A DNA stretch of 59,094 nucleotides, taken from Pedobacter sp. V48. GTDB lineage: Bacteria > Bacteroidota > Bacteroidia > Sphingobacteriales > Sphingobacteriaceae. A program made the translations under genes and the position numbers. The DNA lies in contig NZ_AWRU01000005.1 of assembly GCF_000523515.1 (NCBI RefSeq), forward strand, positions 335,316 to 394,409. Reading direction: 5' to 3'. Shown here piece by piece: positions 44,198 to 52,693 of this stretch. Position 1 is the first letter of the stretch; every line of letters begins with the position of its first letter. The notes beneath the pieces are model-generated. The model was given only the letters and a program-made list of their open reading frames with translations. It was not told the origin of the DNA and ran no database searches.

Positions 44198-45081
44198 TGA
44201 ATAATGTACTTAAAGGAAGTATTTTTATTGCACTGGGGGCCGCCAGTTATGGCATGCTTGGAGTTATTGTGAAACTGGCATATCATGATGGATTCAGTAC
44301 TGCGGAGGTAACGCTTTCGCAGTTCGGTCTTGGATTTGGAGGCCTATTTATTTTGATCTTGTTCCAGAAACAACAACCGGTATTAGCAACACGAACATCA
44401 AGGGTTAAAAGCATACTTAAGTTGGTAGTTGCGGGTACCTCTTTGGGGTTGACCAGTGTGTTTTACTACCTCGCAGTCCAGTGCATTCCGGTTAGCGTTG
44501 GAATTGTGCTGCTTATGCAGACGGTGTGGATGGGGATTGTCGTGGAGATGATCTTGTATAAAAAGACACCGGCGCTGCGGAAGATAATGTCGGTTTTCAT
44601 CATTCTGGCCGGTACAGTATTGGCTACTAATTTGCTTAAACAATCTGTAAACATCAACTGGATGGGGTTTGGCTGGGGTTTTCTGGCGGCGCTTTGCTAT
44701 ACAGCAACAATGTTTACGTCAAACCATCTTGAACTTCATTTCCCGCCGTTAAAACGAAGTCTGTACCTGGTCTTTGGCGGACTGATAGTTATCGTACTTA
44801 TTTTTCATTCTGCGCTGAATAAGGGTCTTTCATATGACATATTTACCAGCTGGGGCATTCTTCTTTCGTTGTTTGGGACAATTCTTCCGCCTTTACTGTT
44901 TACCAGGGGGATGCCGCTTACAGGAATAGGACTGGGAGCCATTATTGCATCTATAGAAATTCCTGTTGCCATATTTACAGCAAATATACTTTTAAAAGAG
45001 CCTGTTAACCTGCTTCAGTGGATTGGTGTTGTTCTTATCCTGCTTGCTGTGGTGTTGATGAACATCCGGAAAAAAATATAA
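44194..45081 (+). CDS. EamA-type (DMT) small-molecule exporter
   Basis: The frame gives 295 residues with ten membrane helices in two EamA repeats (about 10-140 and 150-290). ATG 44194 overlaps the azoreductase stop as ATGA; ATG 44197 and GTG 44188 are alternatives. DMT exporters move amino acids, nucleosides or drugs. Being coupled to an azoreductase and divergent from a MocR regulator, it may export an amine or amino-acid-like compound; that is inference. A very strong hairpin follows, overlapping its last codons. Confidence 0.9.
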   Translation: MMNNVLKGSIFIALGAASYGMLGVIVKLAYHDGFSTAEVTLSQFGLGFGGLFILILFQKQQPVLATRTSRVKSILKLVVAGTSLGLTSVFYYLAVQCIPVSVGIVLLMQTVWMGIVVEMILYKKTPALRKIMSVFIILAGTVLATNLLKQSVNINWMGFGWGFLAALCYTATMFTSNHLELHFPPLKRSLYLVFGGLIVIVLIFHSALNKGLSYDIFTSWGILLSLFGTILPPLLFTRGMPLTGIGLGAIIASIEIPVAIFTANILLKEPVNLLQWIGVVLILLAVVLMNIRKKI

Positions 45082-45120
45082 AATGAAAGGCCTCAATTAG
45101 AGGCCTTTCATTTTATATTT
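45074..45120. terminator. Perfect 21-bp bidirectional terminator hairpin
   Basis: A 21-bp perfect stem with a 5-base loop (AATTA) and A- and T-rich flanks begins inside the last codons of the EamA gene and ends 12 bp before the convergent CMD gene. It is the longest perfect hairpin I found here. Confidence 0.9.
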
Positions 45121-45132
45121 CCTTTATCAATT

Positions 45133-45567
45133 CTATGCCGGTATTAATTTAGTTGTGATGCCAATTCTGTTCCATACGTTAATGGTAATAATAGCTAGGA
45201 TCACTTGTGCCAGATAAGTTTCGTCCAGTACCTTAGCAGCCTGCTCATAGGTTTCATCTTTTACATGATTGGTAATTAAAGTAACTTCCTCGGTCAGTGC
45301 TAGTATTGCCCGTTCTTCTTCTGAGAAAAATGGAGCGTCGCGCCAGGCATTGAGGGCATAAATACGCTGTTCTGTTTCGCCAGCTTTACGGGCATCTTTA
45401 GTGTGCATATCAATACAAAATGCACATCCGTTTATTTGTGAAGATCTAATTTTAATCAGGTCCTTATGTGTTCTTGTCAGTGGTGTGCTTTCAATGAATT
45501 TTTCCAGTCCAAGAACGGCTCTGTATCCTGCTGACTCTACTTTGTCAATGTGAATTCGTGTTTTCAT
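45133..45567 (-). CDS. Carboxymuconolactone-decarboxylase-family (AhpD-like) protein
   Basis: This 144-residue protein has the AhpD-type redox motif CAFCIDMH, with Cys 48, Cys 51 and His 55. This CxxCxxxH pattern marks the peroxidase-like branch of the CMD family rather than the true decarboxylase. It would handle peroxides or thiol oxidants in the cytoplasm. It stands between the terminator at 45074 and a 215-bp gap before a divergent SDR gene. Confidence 0.9.
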   Translation of the reverse strand: MKTRIHIDKVESAGYRAVLGLEKFIESTPLTRTHKDLIKIRSSQINGCAFCIDMHTKDARKAGETEQRIYALNAWRDAPFFSEEERAILALTEEVTLITNHVKDETYEQAAKVLDETYLAQVILAIITINVWNRIGITTKLIPA

Positions 45568-45782
45568 GTCTTAAAATTTATAAGATTTATTTACCACAAA
45601 ATTACCGCTATGATGTTGATGCTAAATATACCAATTACAAAATAAAGGGTGGTCCAGCAAACTCAATAGACTGAATGTAGCAAGGCGATTGTTTGAATTT
45701 TGCAAGTATTCATTTGTTCCCTGCAATCGATGCATCTCTATGAGGGGTTACCTTTGCTTATATAAATTAAAAAGCAATAATC

Positions 45783-46631
45783 ATGGATAAAATAATTCAA
45801 AAAGTATGGTTTATTACAGGGGCTTCGAAGGGATTAGGATTAGCACTTGCAATACAGTTATTGGAACAGGGACAAAAGGTAGCTGCAACTTCCAGAAGTA
45901 TCGGGGACTTAAAAAATGCAATAGATACGGAAAATGATAATTTTCTTCCCTTATCGGTTGATATCAGGAATGAGGAAAATGTCTCATCTGCAATAGCACA
46001 AGTTGTTGCACGCTTCGGAAAGGTGGATGTTATCGTGAATAATGCAGGCTATGGCTTAGCAGGAGCCCTTGAGGAATTGACCGATGCGGAAAGCAGGCAA
46101 AACTTCGATGTCAACGTATTTGGTTCTTTAAATGTGATTAGAAAGGCAATGCCGTATCTGCGTAAACAAGGTTCTGGACACATTTTTAACATCGCATCTA
46201 TTGGTGGTTTTACAGGGGCTTTCCCTGGTTTTGGGATTTACTGTGCTACTAAATTTGCAGTTCATGGTTTCTCAGAATCATTGAGGGAAGAAGTGAAAAA
46301 TTTTGGCGTAAAAGTAACGGTAGTATCGCCCGGATATTTCAGAACCAACTTTCTAAGTGATTCATCGCTAAATGTACCATCAAATCAACTGCAAGAGTAT
46401 GCTGAAGTACGAGCAGTTCAGGCTGCCCATGAACAGGATATTAACGGAAATCAACCCGGTGATCCGAAAAAAGCTGCTACCGCCTTTATCAGTGTAGCAG
46501 ACATGGAAAACCCTCCGGTTCATTTGTTTCTTGGGGAGGATGCATACGAGTTTGCCAACGCAAAGATAGCATCTGTGCAAAAAGAGATGGAACAATTGGC
46601 ATACATCGGTAAAGCCACAGGCTTCGAATAA
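45783..46631 (+). CDS. SDR-family oxidoreductase
   Basis: This 282-residue short-chain dehydrogenase has TGASKGLG (about 11-18), NNAGYG (about 90-95), FNIASIGG as the Ser region and YCATKFA as YxxxK. It is the same long subgroup as the SDR at 39925, sharing NPPVHLFLGEDA at the end. A perfect TAnnTTTG element (TACCTTTG, 45749-45756) lies 26 bp upstream of the start, without a clear -33 partner. The AraC regulator follows 51 bp later on the same strand. Confidence 0.9.
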   Translation: MDKIIQKVWFITGASKGLGLALAIQLLEQGQKVAATSRSIGDLKNAIDTENDNFLPLSVDIRNEENVSSAIAQVVARFGKVDVIVNNAGYGLAGALEELTDAESRQNFDVNVFGSLNVIRKAMPYLRKQGSGHIFNIASIGGFTGAFPGFGIYCATKFAVHGFSESLREEVKNFGVKVTVVSPGYFRTNFLSDSSLNVPSNQLQEYAEVRAVQAAHEQDINGNQPGDPKKAATAFISVADMENPPVHLFLGEDAYEFANAKIASVQKEMEQLAYIGKATGFE

Positions 46632-46682
46632 CAGACTTATTAATTGCGGGAATATTTTTATTTTTGATCAGATAAAAGACAT

Positions 46683-47588
46683 ATGGCTGAAATAGAAACT
46701 TTGGAAGATTTTTACAGGCACAAATTCGCAGGCGTTGCCAGCGATGCACAAAAAGCGATTGGCGATTTTAATGCCTTTGTACTGGAAGACATCAGCACCC
46801 CGGAGGGAAATTCGACTGTTGAATATGCACGTAGAGATTTTTTCAAGATCAGCCTGATCACAGGGTCCAACCTTTACCATTATGCCGACAAAACCATAAA
46901 GATAGATGGCACTGCACTTATCTTTTTCAACCCGCAGGTGCCCTATAAAATGGAATGTTCATCGAAAGAAAATAGAGGCTTCTTCTGCATTTTCAAAGAA
47001 GCCTTTTATAGCGAAAAATTGAGAGGTAGCTTAAATGACCTTCCAATGTTTACAATTGGGGGAAAACCATGCTATATTCTTGATGAGCAGCAAAAAGATG
47101 AAGTTTCGATGATCTTTAAAAAGATAATCAAGGAGATGGAATCTGATTATAAATACAAACGGGACCTGTTGTTGAACTATGTGACCGAAATGATCCATTA
47201 TGCGCTAAAGCTGGAGCCTACAGAAAACTTATACCATACCAATGATGCCAATGCGAGAATTACTGCTGTATTTTCAGAGCTACTGGAACGTCAGTTTCCA
47301 ATTGTATCCTCTGAACAACGGTTCAATATGCGGTCGGCCAAAGACTTTGCTGAACGGTTGTTTGTTCACGTAAACCATCTTAACAGGGCTATAAAAGAGA
47401 CAACAGGAAAGACTACCAGTTACTATATTGCAAACAGGATTGCAAGCGAAGCGAAGGCTTTGTTGAAACATACAGACTGGAACATTTCTGAAATCAGCTA
47501 TTGCCTGGGTTTTGAAGAACCCTCGCATTTCAATAATTTTTTCAGGAAACATACTGAATTGTCGCCATCAAAATATAGGACTGCCTAA
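46683..47588 (+). CDS. AraC-family transcriptional regulator
   Basis: The product has 301 residues with an N-terminal cupin-like half (about 35-150, with HYADKTIKIDGTALIFFNP split as its core strands) and a C-terminal double HTH: SAKDFAERLFVHVNHLNRAI and NISEISYCLGFEEPSHFNNF, the latter the classic AraC second helix. It likely controls the SDR upstream and possibly the MFS exporter, whose gene ends only 5 bp away in the opposite direction. Confidence 0.9.
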   Translation: MAEIETLEDFYRHKFAGVASDAQKAIGDFNAFVLEDISTPEGNSTVEYARRDFFKISLITGSNLYHYADKTIKIDGTALIFFNPQVPYKMECSSKENRGFFCIFKEAFYSEKLRGSLNDLPMFTIGGKPCYILDEQQKDEVSMIFKKIIKEMESDYKYKRDLLLNYVTEMIHYALKLEPTENLYHTNDANARITAVFSELLERQFPIVSSEQRFNMRSAKDFAERLFVHVNHLNRAIKETTGKTTSYYIANRIASEAKALLKHTDWNISEISYCLGFEEPSHFNNFFRKHTELSPSKYRTA

Positions 47589-47593
47589 GGTCA

Positions 47594-48775
47594 CTATGTT
47601 GCTGAATTCTTGTGCCGTAGACATAAATAAGCCACAACAGCACAGAAATACATCATTAAGATCATGGGGTAGGCTGTACCATTGTAAAGTACACTTAATA
47701 TCGATGTAATTAAAAAAGCAGAGAGATAACTTACGGCTCCTACCAGTGCCGAAGCCGATCCGCTAAATGATGGAATGGCTCCAATGTATAAAGAAGTAGT
47801 ATTGGGTAGAATCAGGCCAAGCATAGATAAAAATATAAAGATCAGCACCAGTAAAACATAAAAAGATCCGTTGAAGTACAACACAATTATCATCATTAAG
47901 CCTGTAACCAATTGGCAAATCATTGCAGATTTTGTGATTTTTTGAACCTCAAAATATTTCAGCAGTTTGGTGTTGAGTATTCCGGCAGCAATTATGCCTA
48001 TAGCCAAACCGGAAAACACAAAGCCGAACTGCTTTTTACTGAGCGCATAAAGCTGTGTAAATATAAAGGGAGAAGCCGTAATAAATGAAAATGCTGCGCT
48101 ATTGCTAATGGCTCTTACTACTGCATAATTAACAAAAGCAGGATGTTTTACGCAATAGATATAGTTTTTGAGTATAACAGGAAAGTAGAATTTTTTATCG
48201 CTGGCTGGGGGTTTTCCTGCGGGTAAAATGGTTAAACAACCTATTAGTCCTGCTCCAGAAACAACTGCCATAATTAGAAATAAATACTTCCAGGTGGAGG
48301 GTTCTGCCAACATCCCTCCGGCTATTGGCGACAATATTGGCGAAACACCCATTATGATCTGTAAAACCGTGAAAACATGTGCTGCATTTTTGTCCTTATA
48401 AATATCGCCTACCAATGCCCTGCAGATTACCTGACAAGCGCTTCCTGCAAGCCCCTGGATAAACCTTAGCGTCAGAAATACAGGGAAGGAACTGGTAATT
48501 ACGCAGCAAATGCTGCAAAGGACATACACCGCTAACCCCACTCTTAAAGGGGTTTTTCTGCCCCACACATCAGACATGGGTCCAATAAACAATTGGCCAA
48601 AGGACATGCCGAACAGAAACAATGTTACTGTACCTTCAATACGAACAATCGGTACTTTAAAGTAATTGGCCATTACACCGAATGCAGGTAAATAGATGTC
48701 AATGGAGATAGAACCTATTGCAGTTAAAATACCTAAAGTTAACGTGATCAATAAGGGCTTTGCATTGATTTTCAT
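47594..48775 (-). CDS. Bcr/CflA-type MFS drug exporter
   Basis: This 393-residue MFS transporter has 12 helices and the Bcr/CflA signature: SISIDIYLPAFGVMANYF at the first helix and FIGPMSDVWGRKTPLR as motif A. It is the second transporter of this type in the window (the other is at 40762), but the two are not close relatives outside the signatures. It converges with the AraC gene with only 5 bp between stops. Confidence 0.92.
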   Translation of the reverse strand: MKINAKPLLITLTLGILTAIGSISIDIYLPAFGVMANYFKVPIVRIEGTVTLFLFGMSFGQLFIGPMSDVWGRKTPLRVGLAVYVLCSICCVITSSFPVFLTLRFIQGLAGSACQVICRALVGDIYKDKNAAHVFTVLQIIMGVSPILSPIAGGMLAEPSTWKYLFLIMAVVSGAGLIGCLTILPAGKPPASDKKFYFPVILKNYIYCVKHPAFVNYAVVRAISNSAAFSFITASPFIFTQLYALSKKQFGFVFSGLAIGIIAAGILNTKLLKYFEVQKITKSAMICQLVTGLMMIIVLYFNGSFYVLLVLIFIFLSMLGLILPNTTSLYIGAIPSFSGSASALVGAVSYLSAFLITSILSVLYNGTAYPMILMMYFCAVVAYLCLRHKNSAT

Positions 48776-49000
48776 CCGTATATTGGGTCGCTGAATTTTA
48801 TGATAAAGCTATACAACTAAATTTACTCATATGAAATTTCTTATGTAAAAATTATGACTTAATTTTCTCGATTAAAAACCTATTTTTATGGCTTGAAAGA
48901 AAACAGTTTTTTACAGATCAACATCAAAACGAATCTATAGACATTTAATGTCTGAATTAATTCGGTTATCACTGTTTCGGGGTAAAAGTAATTTTTAATC

Positions 49001-50155
49001 ATGATTGCAAAAAGAATGGAGGGGGTTAGTGAATACTACTTCTCCCAAAAACTTAGGGAGATTGAATCCCTGAATAAAGAAGGCAAAAACATCATTAACT
49101 TAGGTATCGGGAGTCCCGATCTTCCACCGCATCCGGATGTGATCAGGACATTGCAGGAAGAGGCTGCAAAGCCAGGAGTTCATGGTTATCAAGGATACAA
49201 AGGCATACCCGCATTGCGACAGGCTTTTGCAGATTGGTATCAACAGTGGTATAGGGTAACGCTTGATCCTGATACCGAAGTATTACCCCTAATTGGCTCC
49301 AAAGAAGGCATCATGCACATTTGTATGACCTATTTGAATGAAGGCGAAGAAGCATTGATCCCGGATCCCGGTTACCCTACTTATGCCAGTGCCGTTAAAT
49401 TGGCAGGAGGCAAAGCAGTAACTTACCTCTTACAAGAAGAACGAAACTGGTATCCCGATCTCCAGGCGCTGGAAGCTACGGATTTGAGCAAGGTGAAGCT
49501 GATGTTTGTGAATTACCCGCACATGCCTACCGGTCAGCAGGTAGATGCCGGGATGTTTGAAAATCTGATACGCTTTGCAAAAGAAAATCAAATCTTGCTG
49601 GTACATGATAATCCTTATAGCTTCATTCTAAATGATCATCCTGTAAGCCTTTTGGAGGTGCCTGGCGCTAAAGAAGTGGTACTGGAACTAAACTCCTTGA
49701 GTAAATCGCATAATATGGCTGGTTGGCGCATCGGTATGCTTTGCGGATCAAAAGAGCGGATTGAAGAGGTATTGAGGTTTAAGAGTAATATGGATAGCGG
49801 AATGTTCCAGCCGCTACAAATGGCAGCAGCAAAGGCATTAAGTCTGGGCGCTGAATGGTACAGTTCCATCAATAGCATCTATTCGGAAAGGAGAGATAAA
49901 GTATATCGTATACTTGATATTCTGGGCTGCAGCTATGAGCTTAAACAGGTTGGTTTATTTGTTTGGGCAAAAATACCTGATCATTACCAGGATGCTTATG
50001 CGCTTAGCGATGAAATCCTTTACGGAGCAAATGTTTTTCTGACACCGGGAGGTATATTTGGCAGTCAGGGAAATCGATACATCCGGATTAGTCTTTGCGG
50101 CGATCTTTCCAGGTTTGAGCAGGCCATAAGCCGGATCAGTAACTCATATAAATAA
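49001..50155 (+). CDS. Class I/II PLP aminotransferase (aromatic/DAP type)
   Basis: This 384-residue fold-type I aminotransferase has the PLP lysine at about residue 235 in NSLSKSHNMAGWR, the cofactor Asp in LVHDNPYSF, and GIGSPDLPPH at the N terminus, as in LL-diaminopimelate/aspartate-like enzymes. In Bacteroidota this type sits next to prephenate dehydrogenase and transaminates phenylpyruvate or 4-hydroxyphenylpyruvate; here tyrA follows 37 bp downstream, so that role is likely. Confidence 0.9.
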   Translation: MIAKRMEGVSEYYFSQKLREIESLNKEGKNIINLGIGSPDLPPHPDVIRTLQEEAAKPGVHGYQGYKGIPALRQAFADWYQQWYRVTLDPDTEVLPLIGSKEGIMHICMTYLNEGEEALIPDPGYPTYASAVKLAGGKAVTYLLQEERNWYPDLQALEATDLSKVKLMFVNYPHMPTGQQVDAGMFENLIRFAKENQILLVHDNPYSFILNDHPVSLLEVPGAKEVVLELNSLSKSHNMAGWRIGMLCGSKERIEEVLRFKSNMDSGMFQPLQMAAAKALSLGAEWYSSINSIYSERRDKVYRILDILGCSYELKQVGLFVWAKIPDHYQDAYALSDEILYGANVFLTPGGIFGSQGNRYIRISLCGDLSRFEQAISRISNSYK

Positions 50156-50192
50156 CGCATATACTCACAATAAAAAGAAAATACCTAAACAG

Positions 50193-51041
50193 ATGAAAAT
50201 AGCAGTTGTAGGTCTTGGACTTATCGGCGGTTCCATGGCCATGGTGTTAAAGCACAGAGGCTTCGCTTCAAAAGTGATAGGAGTGGATAATCAGCAGGCA
50301 CATACACAGAAGGCACTGGAGCTTGGAATTGTGGATGAAGTAGCTGACCTGGACAGCGCAATAGCAAACAGTGACCTGATTATACTTAGTGCTCCGGTAA
50401 GCGTTTGTGCAGTATTATTACCTCATATATTAGATCAGGTAAAACATCAGGTTGTACTGGATACCGGTTCCACTAAAACCTCTCTTCTGGAGGCAGTAAA
50501 GGGGCATGCTAACAGGGGAAGGTATATCGCCACGCACCCCATGTGGGGAACAGAATTCAGCGGACCGGAAGCGGCAACATTGGATGCGTTCGACGGCCGG
50601 GCCAATGTGATCTGTAATGCAGGGGAAAGTGATAAGGATGCTCTTGAAACAGTAGAACGCTTGTATAAATTACTTGGCATGTACAATGTATACATGGGCG
50701 GGAAGGATCATGACGTACATGTGGCCTATGTCAGCCATATTTCCCATATTACTTCCTTTGCCTTGGCCAATACCGTGCTGGAAAAAGAGAAAGAAGAAAA
50801 TGCCATATTTGAACTGGCCAGTGCGGGTTTCGAAAGTACAGTAAGGCTGGCAAAAAGTAGCCCTGCAATGTGGATGCCCATATTTAAACAAAACAAGGAA
50901 AACGTATTGGATGTGTTAAATGAGCACATTACCCAGCTCAGGAAATTCAAGTCCTGCATTGAAAAGGAGAACTGGGCTTATCTTACCGAGCTGATGGAAC
51001 ATGCCAATAAAATCAAAGATGTCCTGGACCGGAAACAATAA
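50193..51041 (+). CDS. tyrA: Prephenate dehydrogenase
   Basis: This 282-residue enzyme has the Rossmann motif GLGLIGGS (about 7-14), an Asp ending the second strand (GVDNQ), the conserved THPMWGTEFSGP segment with the prephenate-binding His and Gly, and HVAYVSHISH. It oxidises prephenate to 4-hydroxyphenylpyruvate with NAD, the committed step to tyrosine. It has no ACT domain. The usual neighbours pheA and the DAHP synthase/chorismate mutase are absent, so only a two-gene part of the common aromatic operon is here. Confidence 0.93.
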   Translation: MKIAVVGLGLIGGSMAMVLKHRGFASKVIGVDNQQAHTQKALELGIVDEVADLDSAIANSDLIILSAPVSVCAVLLPHILDQVKHQVVLDTGSTKTSLLEAVKGHANRGRYIATHPMWGTEFSGPEAATLDAFDGRANVICNAGESDKDALETVERLYKLLGMYNVYMGGKDHDVHVAYVSHISHITSFALANTVLEKEKEENAIFELASAGFESTVRLAKSSPAMWMPIFKQNKENVLDVLNEHITQLRKFKSCIEKENWAYLTELMEHANKIKDVLDRKQ

Positions 51042-51153
51042 TACATGGGCGCTGTCTGAATAAACCATTTTAATATCTTTTTTAAGATGACATCGCCCGG
51101 CTGCAAAGGCCGTTACAGCAGCCTGGCTCATTTCCGGCCTGAAGACAATTGCG

Positions 51154-51468
51154 CTAGATGTTTCTTAAGCTAGGTGCGGAGGAGAAATCCAGTATCATTA
51201 CTTTGCTGCAACTCATTCTATTGAAGTTGGGCTGGTAGCGGATATACCCATATTCATCCAGGGCCCGGATGGCATTACGCCAGGTTGCACTGCTGGATAC
51301 TTTTGCCTGCGGCATGAGCTGCTTGCTTTTTATCCCGATGAACACAGGTTTATTGCCTAAAACCCATTGCTGGTAAAGCGCCATGTAAACGGCAATATGT
51401 GTGGCCCTGATCCGTGGATCGTGTTCAATTTTTTCCATGAATTGTTTTAAAATAGCTGTTGCTTCCAT
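51154..51468 (-). CDS. Small winged-helix protein of mobile-element type
   Basis: This 104-residue protein has a long N-terminal helix (TAILKQFMEKIEHDPRIRAT), then a probable HTH/wing: SKQLMPQAKVSSSATWRNAI and ALDEYGYIRYQPN. Proteins with the same plan (helix, D-P-R-I, Y-x-A-L-x-Q-Q-W, then a wing ending GYIxYxP) are common in integrative elements and plasmids of Sphingobacteriaceae and Flavobacteria. The function is unknown; DNA binding is likely. It is the last gene of a three-gene minus-strand unit and is separated from the one before by a perfect hairpin. Confidence 0.6.
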   Translation of the reverse strand: MEATAILKQFMEKIEHDPRIRATHIAVYMALYQQWVLGNKPVFIGIKSKQLMPQAKVSSSATWRNAIRALDEYGYIRYQPNFNRMSCSKVMILDFSSAPSLRNI

Positions 51469-51489
51469 TCTTTCTTGGATATTTTGATT

Positions 51490-51515
51490 TGCTGACGCCA
51501 GCGTTGGCGTCAGCA
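51490..51515. terminator. GC-rich hairpin between two genes of the small operon
   Basis: TGCTGACGCCA-N4-TGGCGTCAGCA is a perfect 11-bp stem in the 65-bp gap between the genes at 51534 and 51154. No T-run follows on either strand, so attenuation or RNA processing is more likely than termination. Confidence 0.6.
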
Positions 51516-51533
51516 GTTTGGAATTCTTGTTTG

Positions 51534-51821
51534 CTAAGACATGGTGGGACCGGACTTTTTTACCCTCGGTCTGGGTGTCTTGTTTTCCAGGGATGTTGCC
51601 TGAGAATCTATTTGTTCTTTCCCCTGTTGCTGGTTGAGGTACAGTTTATTCTGGTTCATATCGTATACATCAACACTTTTAAATCGGGGATTGGCGGCCA
51701 GAAAATGCTGCTGCAATTGACCATCCTGGGCGCTACTGTACAGTTGGATTACACATAGTAGGAGTATTACCCCGTATTTCTTTAAGTTCAGGGGTTTGTG
51801 TGGTTTGGGTATTGTTTTCAT
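51534..51821 (-). CDS. Small exported protein, unknown
   Basis: This 95-residue protein has a basic N terminus, a hydrophobic segment (about 17-32, with ILLLCVIQLYSSAQ, which reads as a signal peptide) and a polar rest rich in Gln and Asn, ending in a basic tail (TPRPRVKKSG). No domain is recognised. It begins 1 bp after the stop of the upstream gene at 51823, so the two are translated together. Exported or membrane-anchored, it is probably a partner of that protein. Confidence 0.5.
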   Translation of the reverse strand: MKTIPKPHKPLNLKKYGVILLLCVIQLYSSAQDGQLQQHFLAANPRFKSVDVYDMNQNKLYLNQQQGKEQIDSQATSLENKTPRPRVKKSGPTMS

Positions 51822-51822
51822 A

Positions 51823-52281
51823 TCATTTTTTCTTGTTCATGGAATGGATTTCTGTCGCCCGGTACTTAACTGTACAGGGTGCAGAAATGGCGGCCATCAC
51901 GCTGCCCTCTTTTCCTGTTTTTTTGTGAATGCGCTTGGCACGGATCACCTTTCTGAGTTTTTCTGTTAAGCTAGTTTCCATGGATCCTGCTCCCTTCCGG
52001 TGGATCTGTGATTTAAGTCCGGCAATCAGGCTTTCGATCCTGTCAAAAGTTTCCTCGCTGTTTTGAGTTGGGGTAATTGGTTGATCAGGGATGATTTGAC
52101 TAGTCGGCAGTTGTTGCTCACCTGTAGCAGGCTCAGATGGTTGGAAAGGGATGTTTTTTTTGCCGCTGAGCAGCACCCTGAACGCTTGCGGATAAAACCG
52201 GATGGCTATCCAGGTATAGTAAACAAGTGTCAGAATAAGGAGTCCGCTAAGGTACTGTGTCCAGGTAACGAGGTTTAACAT
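51823..52281 (-). CDS. Single-pass membrane protein, unknown
   Basis: This 152-residue protein has one clear transmembrane helix (about residues 10-30, LSGLLILTLVYYTWIAI) followed by a cytoplasmic-looking region rich in Pro, Gln and Thr (about 50-75), then a helix (ETFDRIESLIAGLKSQI) and a basic segment (RKVIRAKRIHKKTGKEG). No family is recognised. It heads the three-gene minus-strand unit. Such small membrane proteins occur in conjugative elements, but no relaxase, integrase or Tra homologue lies nearby in this window. Confidence 0.5.
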   Translation of the reverse strand: MLNLVTWTQYLSGLLILTLVYYTWIAIRFYPQAFRVLLSGKKNIPFQPSEPATGEQQLPTSQIIPDQPITPTQNSEETFDRIESLIAGLKSQIHRKGAGSMETSLTEKLRKVIRAKRIHKKTGKEGSVMAAISAPCTVKYRATEIHSMNKKK

Positions 52282-52622
52282 GTCTATGATTTTTAGTTTC
52301 TGTTTTTCGTCCCTGCTGCAAGATCATTGGTCTTGCAACGGGCTGATGAAACAAAGGCGGGCAGGCTAGAGAAGTACTAGGGATACATAAGAAAAGCCGT
52401 ATCCCTGTATCTGTTGATATTCAAGTCTATAAATTACCCGTCATTTATTACCTAGGCATTACAGGGAACTTGTTGCCGCAATCAAGCGATAAAGGGCTGA
52501 CGCTGGTTTTGAAAGAGGGGACACAGCTAATATTTCAACAAGTATATGGGGTATAAATCTTAGGGTTATTTTGTTGACTTCCGATGGCTAGCTGAAGAAA
52601 TGAGAGACAAAACCATCTGGTT
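52282..52622. other. Regulatory gap with two dyads between divergent genes
   Basis: The roughly 340 bp contain no gene. Two inverted repeats are visible: TGCAAGA-N7-TCTTGCA at 52317-52337, 36 bp upstream of the minus-strand operon, and AGGGATAC-N12-GTATCCCT at 52379-52406. A further AAAACCA-N2-TGGTTTT (52609-52624) touches the -33 element of the sigma-factor promoter. All could be operators. Confidence 0.45.
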
Positions 52623-52654
52623 TTTGATATATTTCATTTAGTTCTATATAATTG
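52623..52654 (+). promoter_or_regulatory. Promoter of the ECF sigma factor gene
   Basis: TTTG (52623-52626), 20 bp, then TATAATTG (52647-52654) matches TTTG-N20-TAnnTTTG with one mismatch. Transcription would start near 52661, upstream of ATG 52694, which supports that start over the in-frame ATG at 52652. Confidence 0.7.
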
Positions 52655-52693
52655 CCTGAATATTTCAATAACTTTATAGGCAGGGACCAATTC

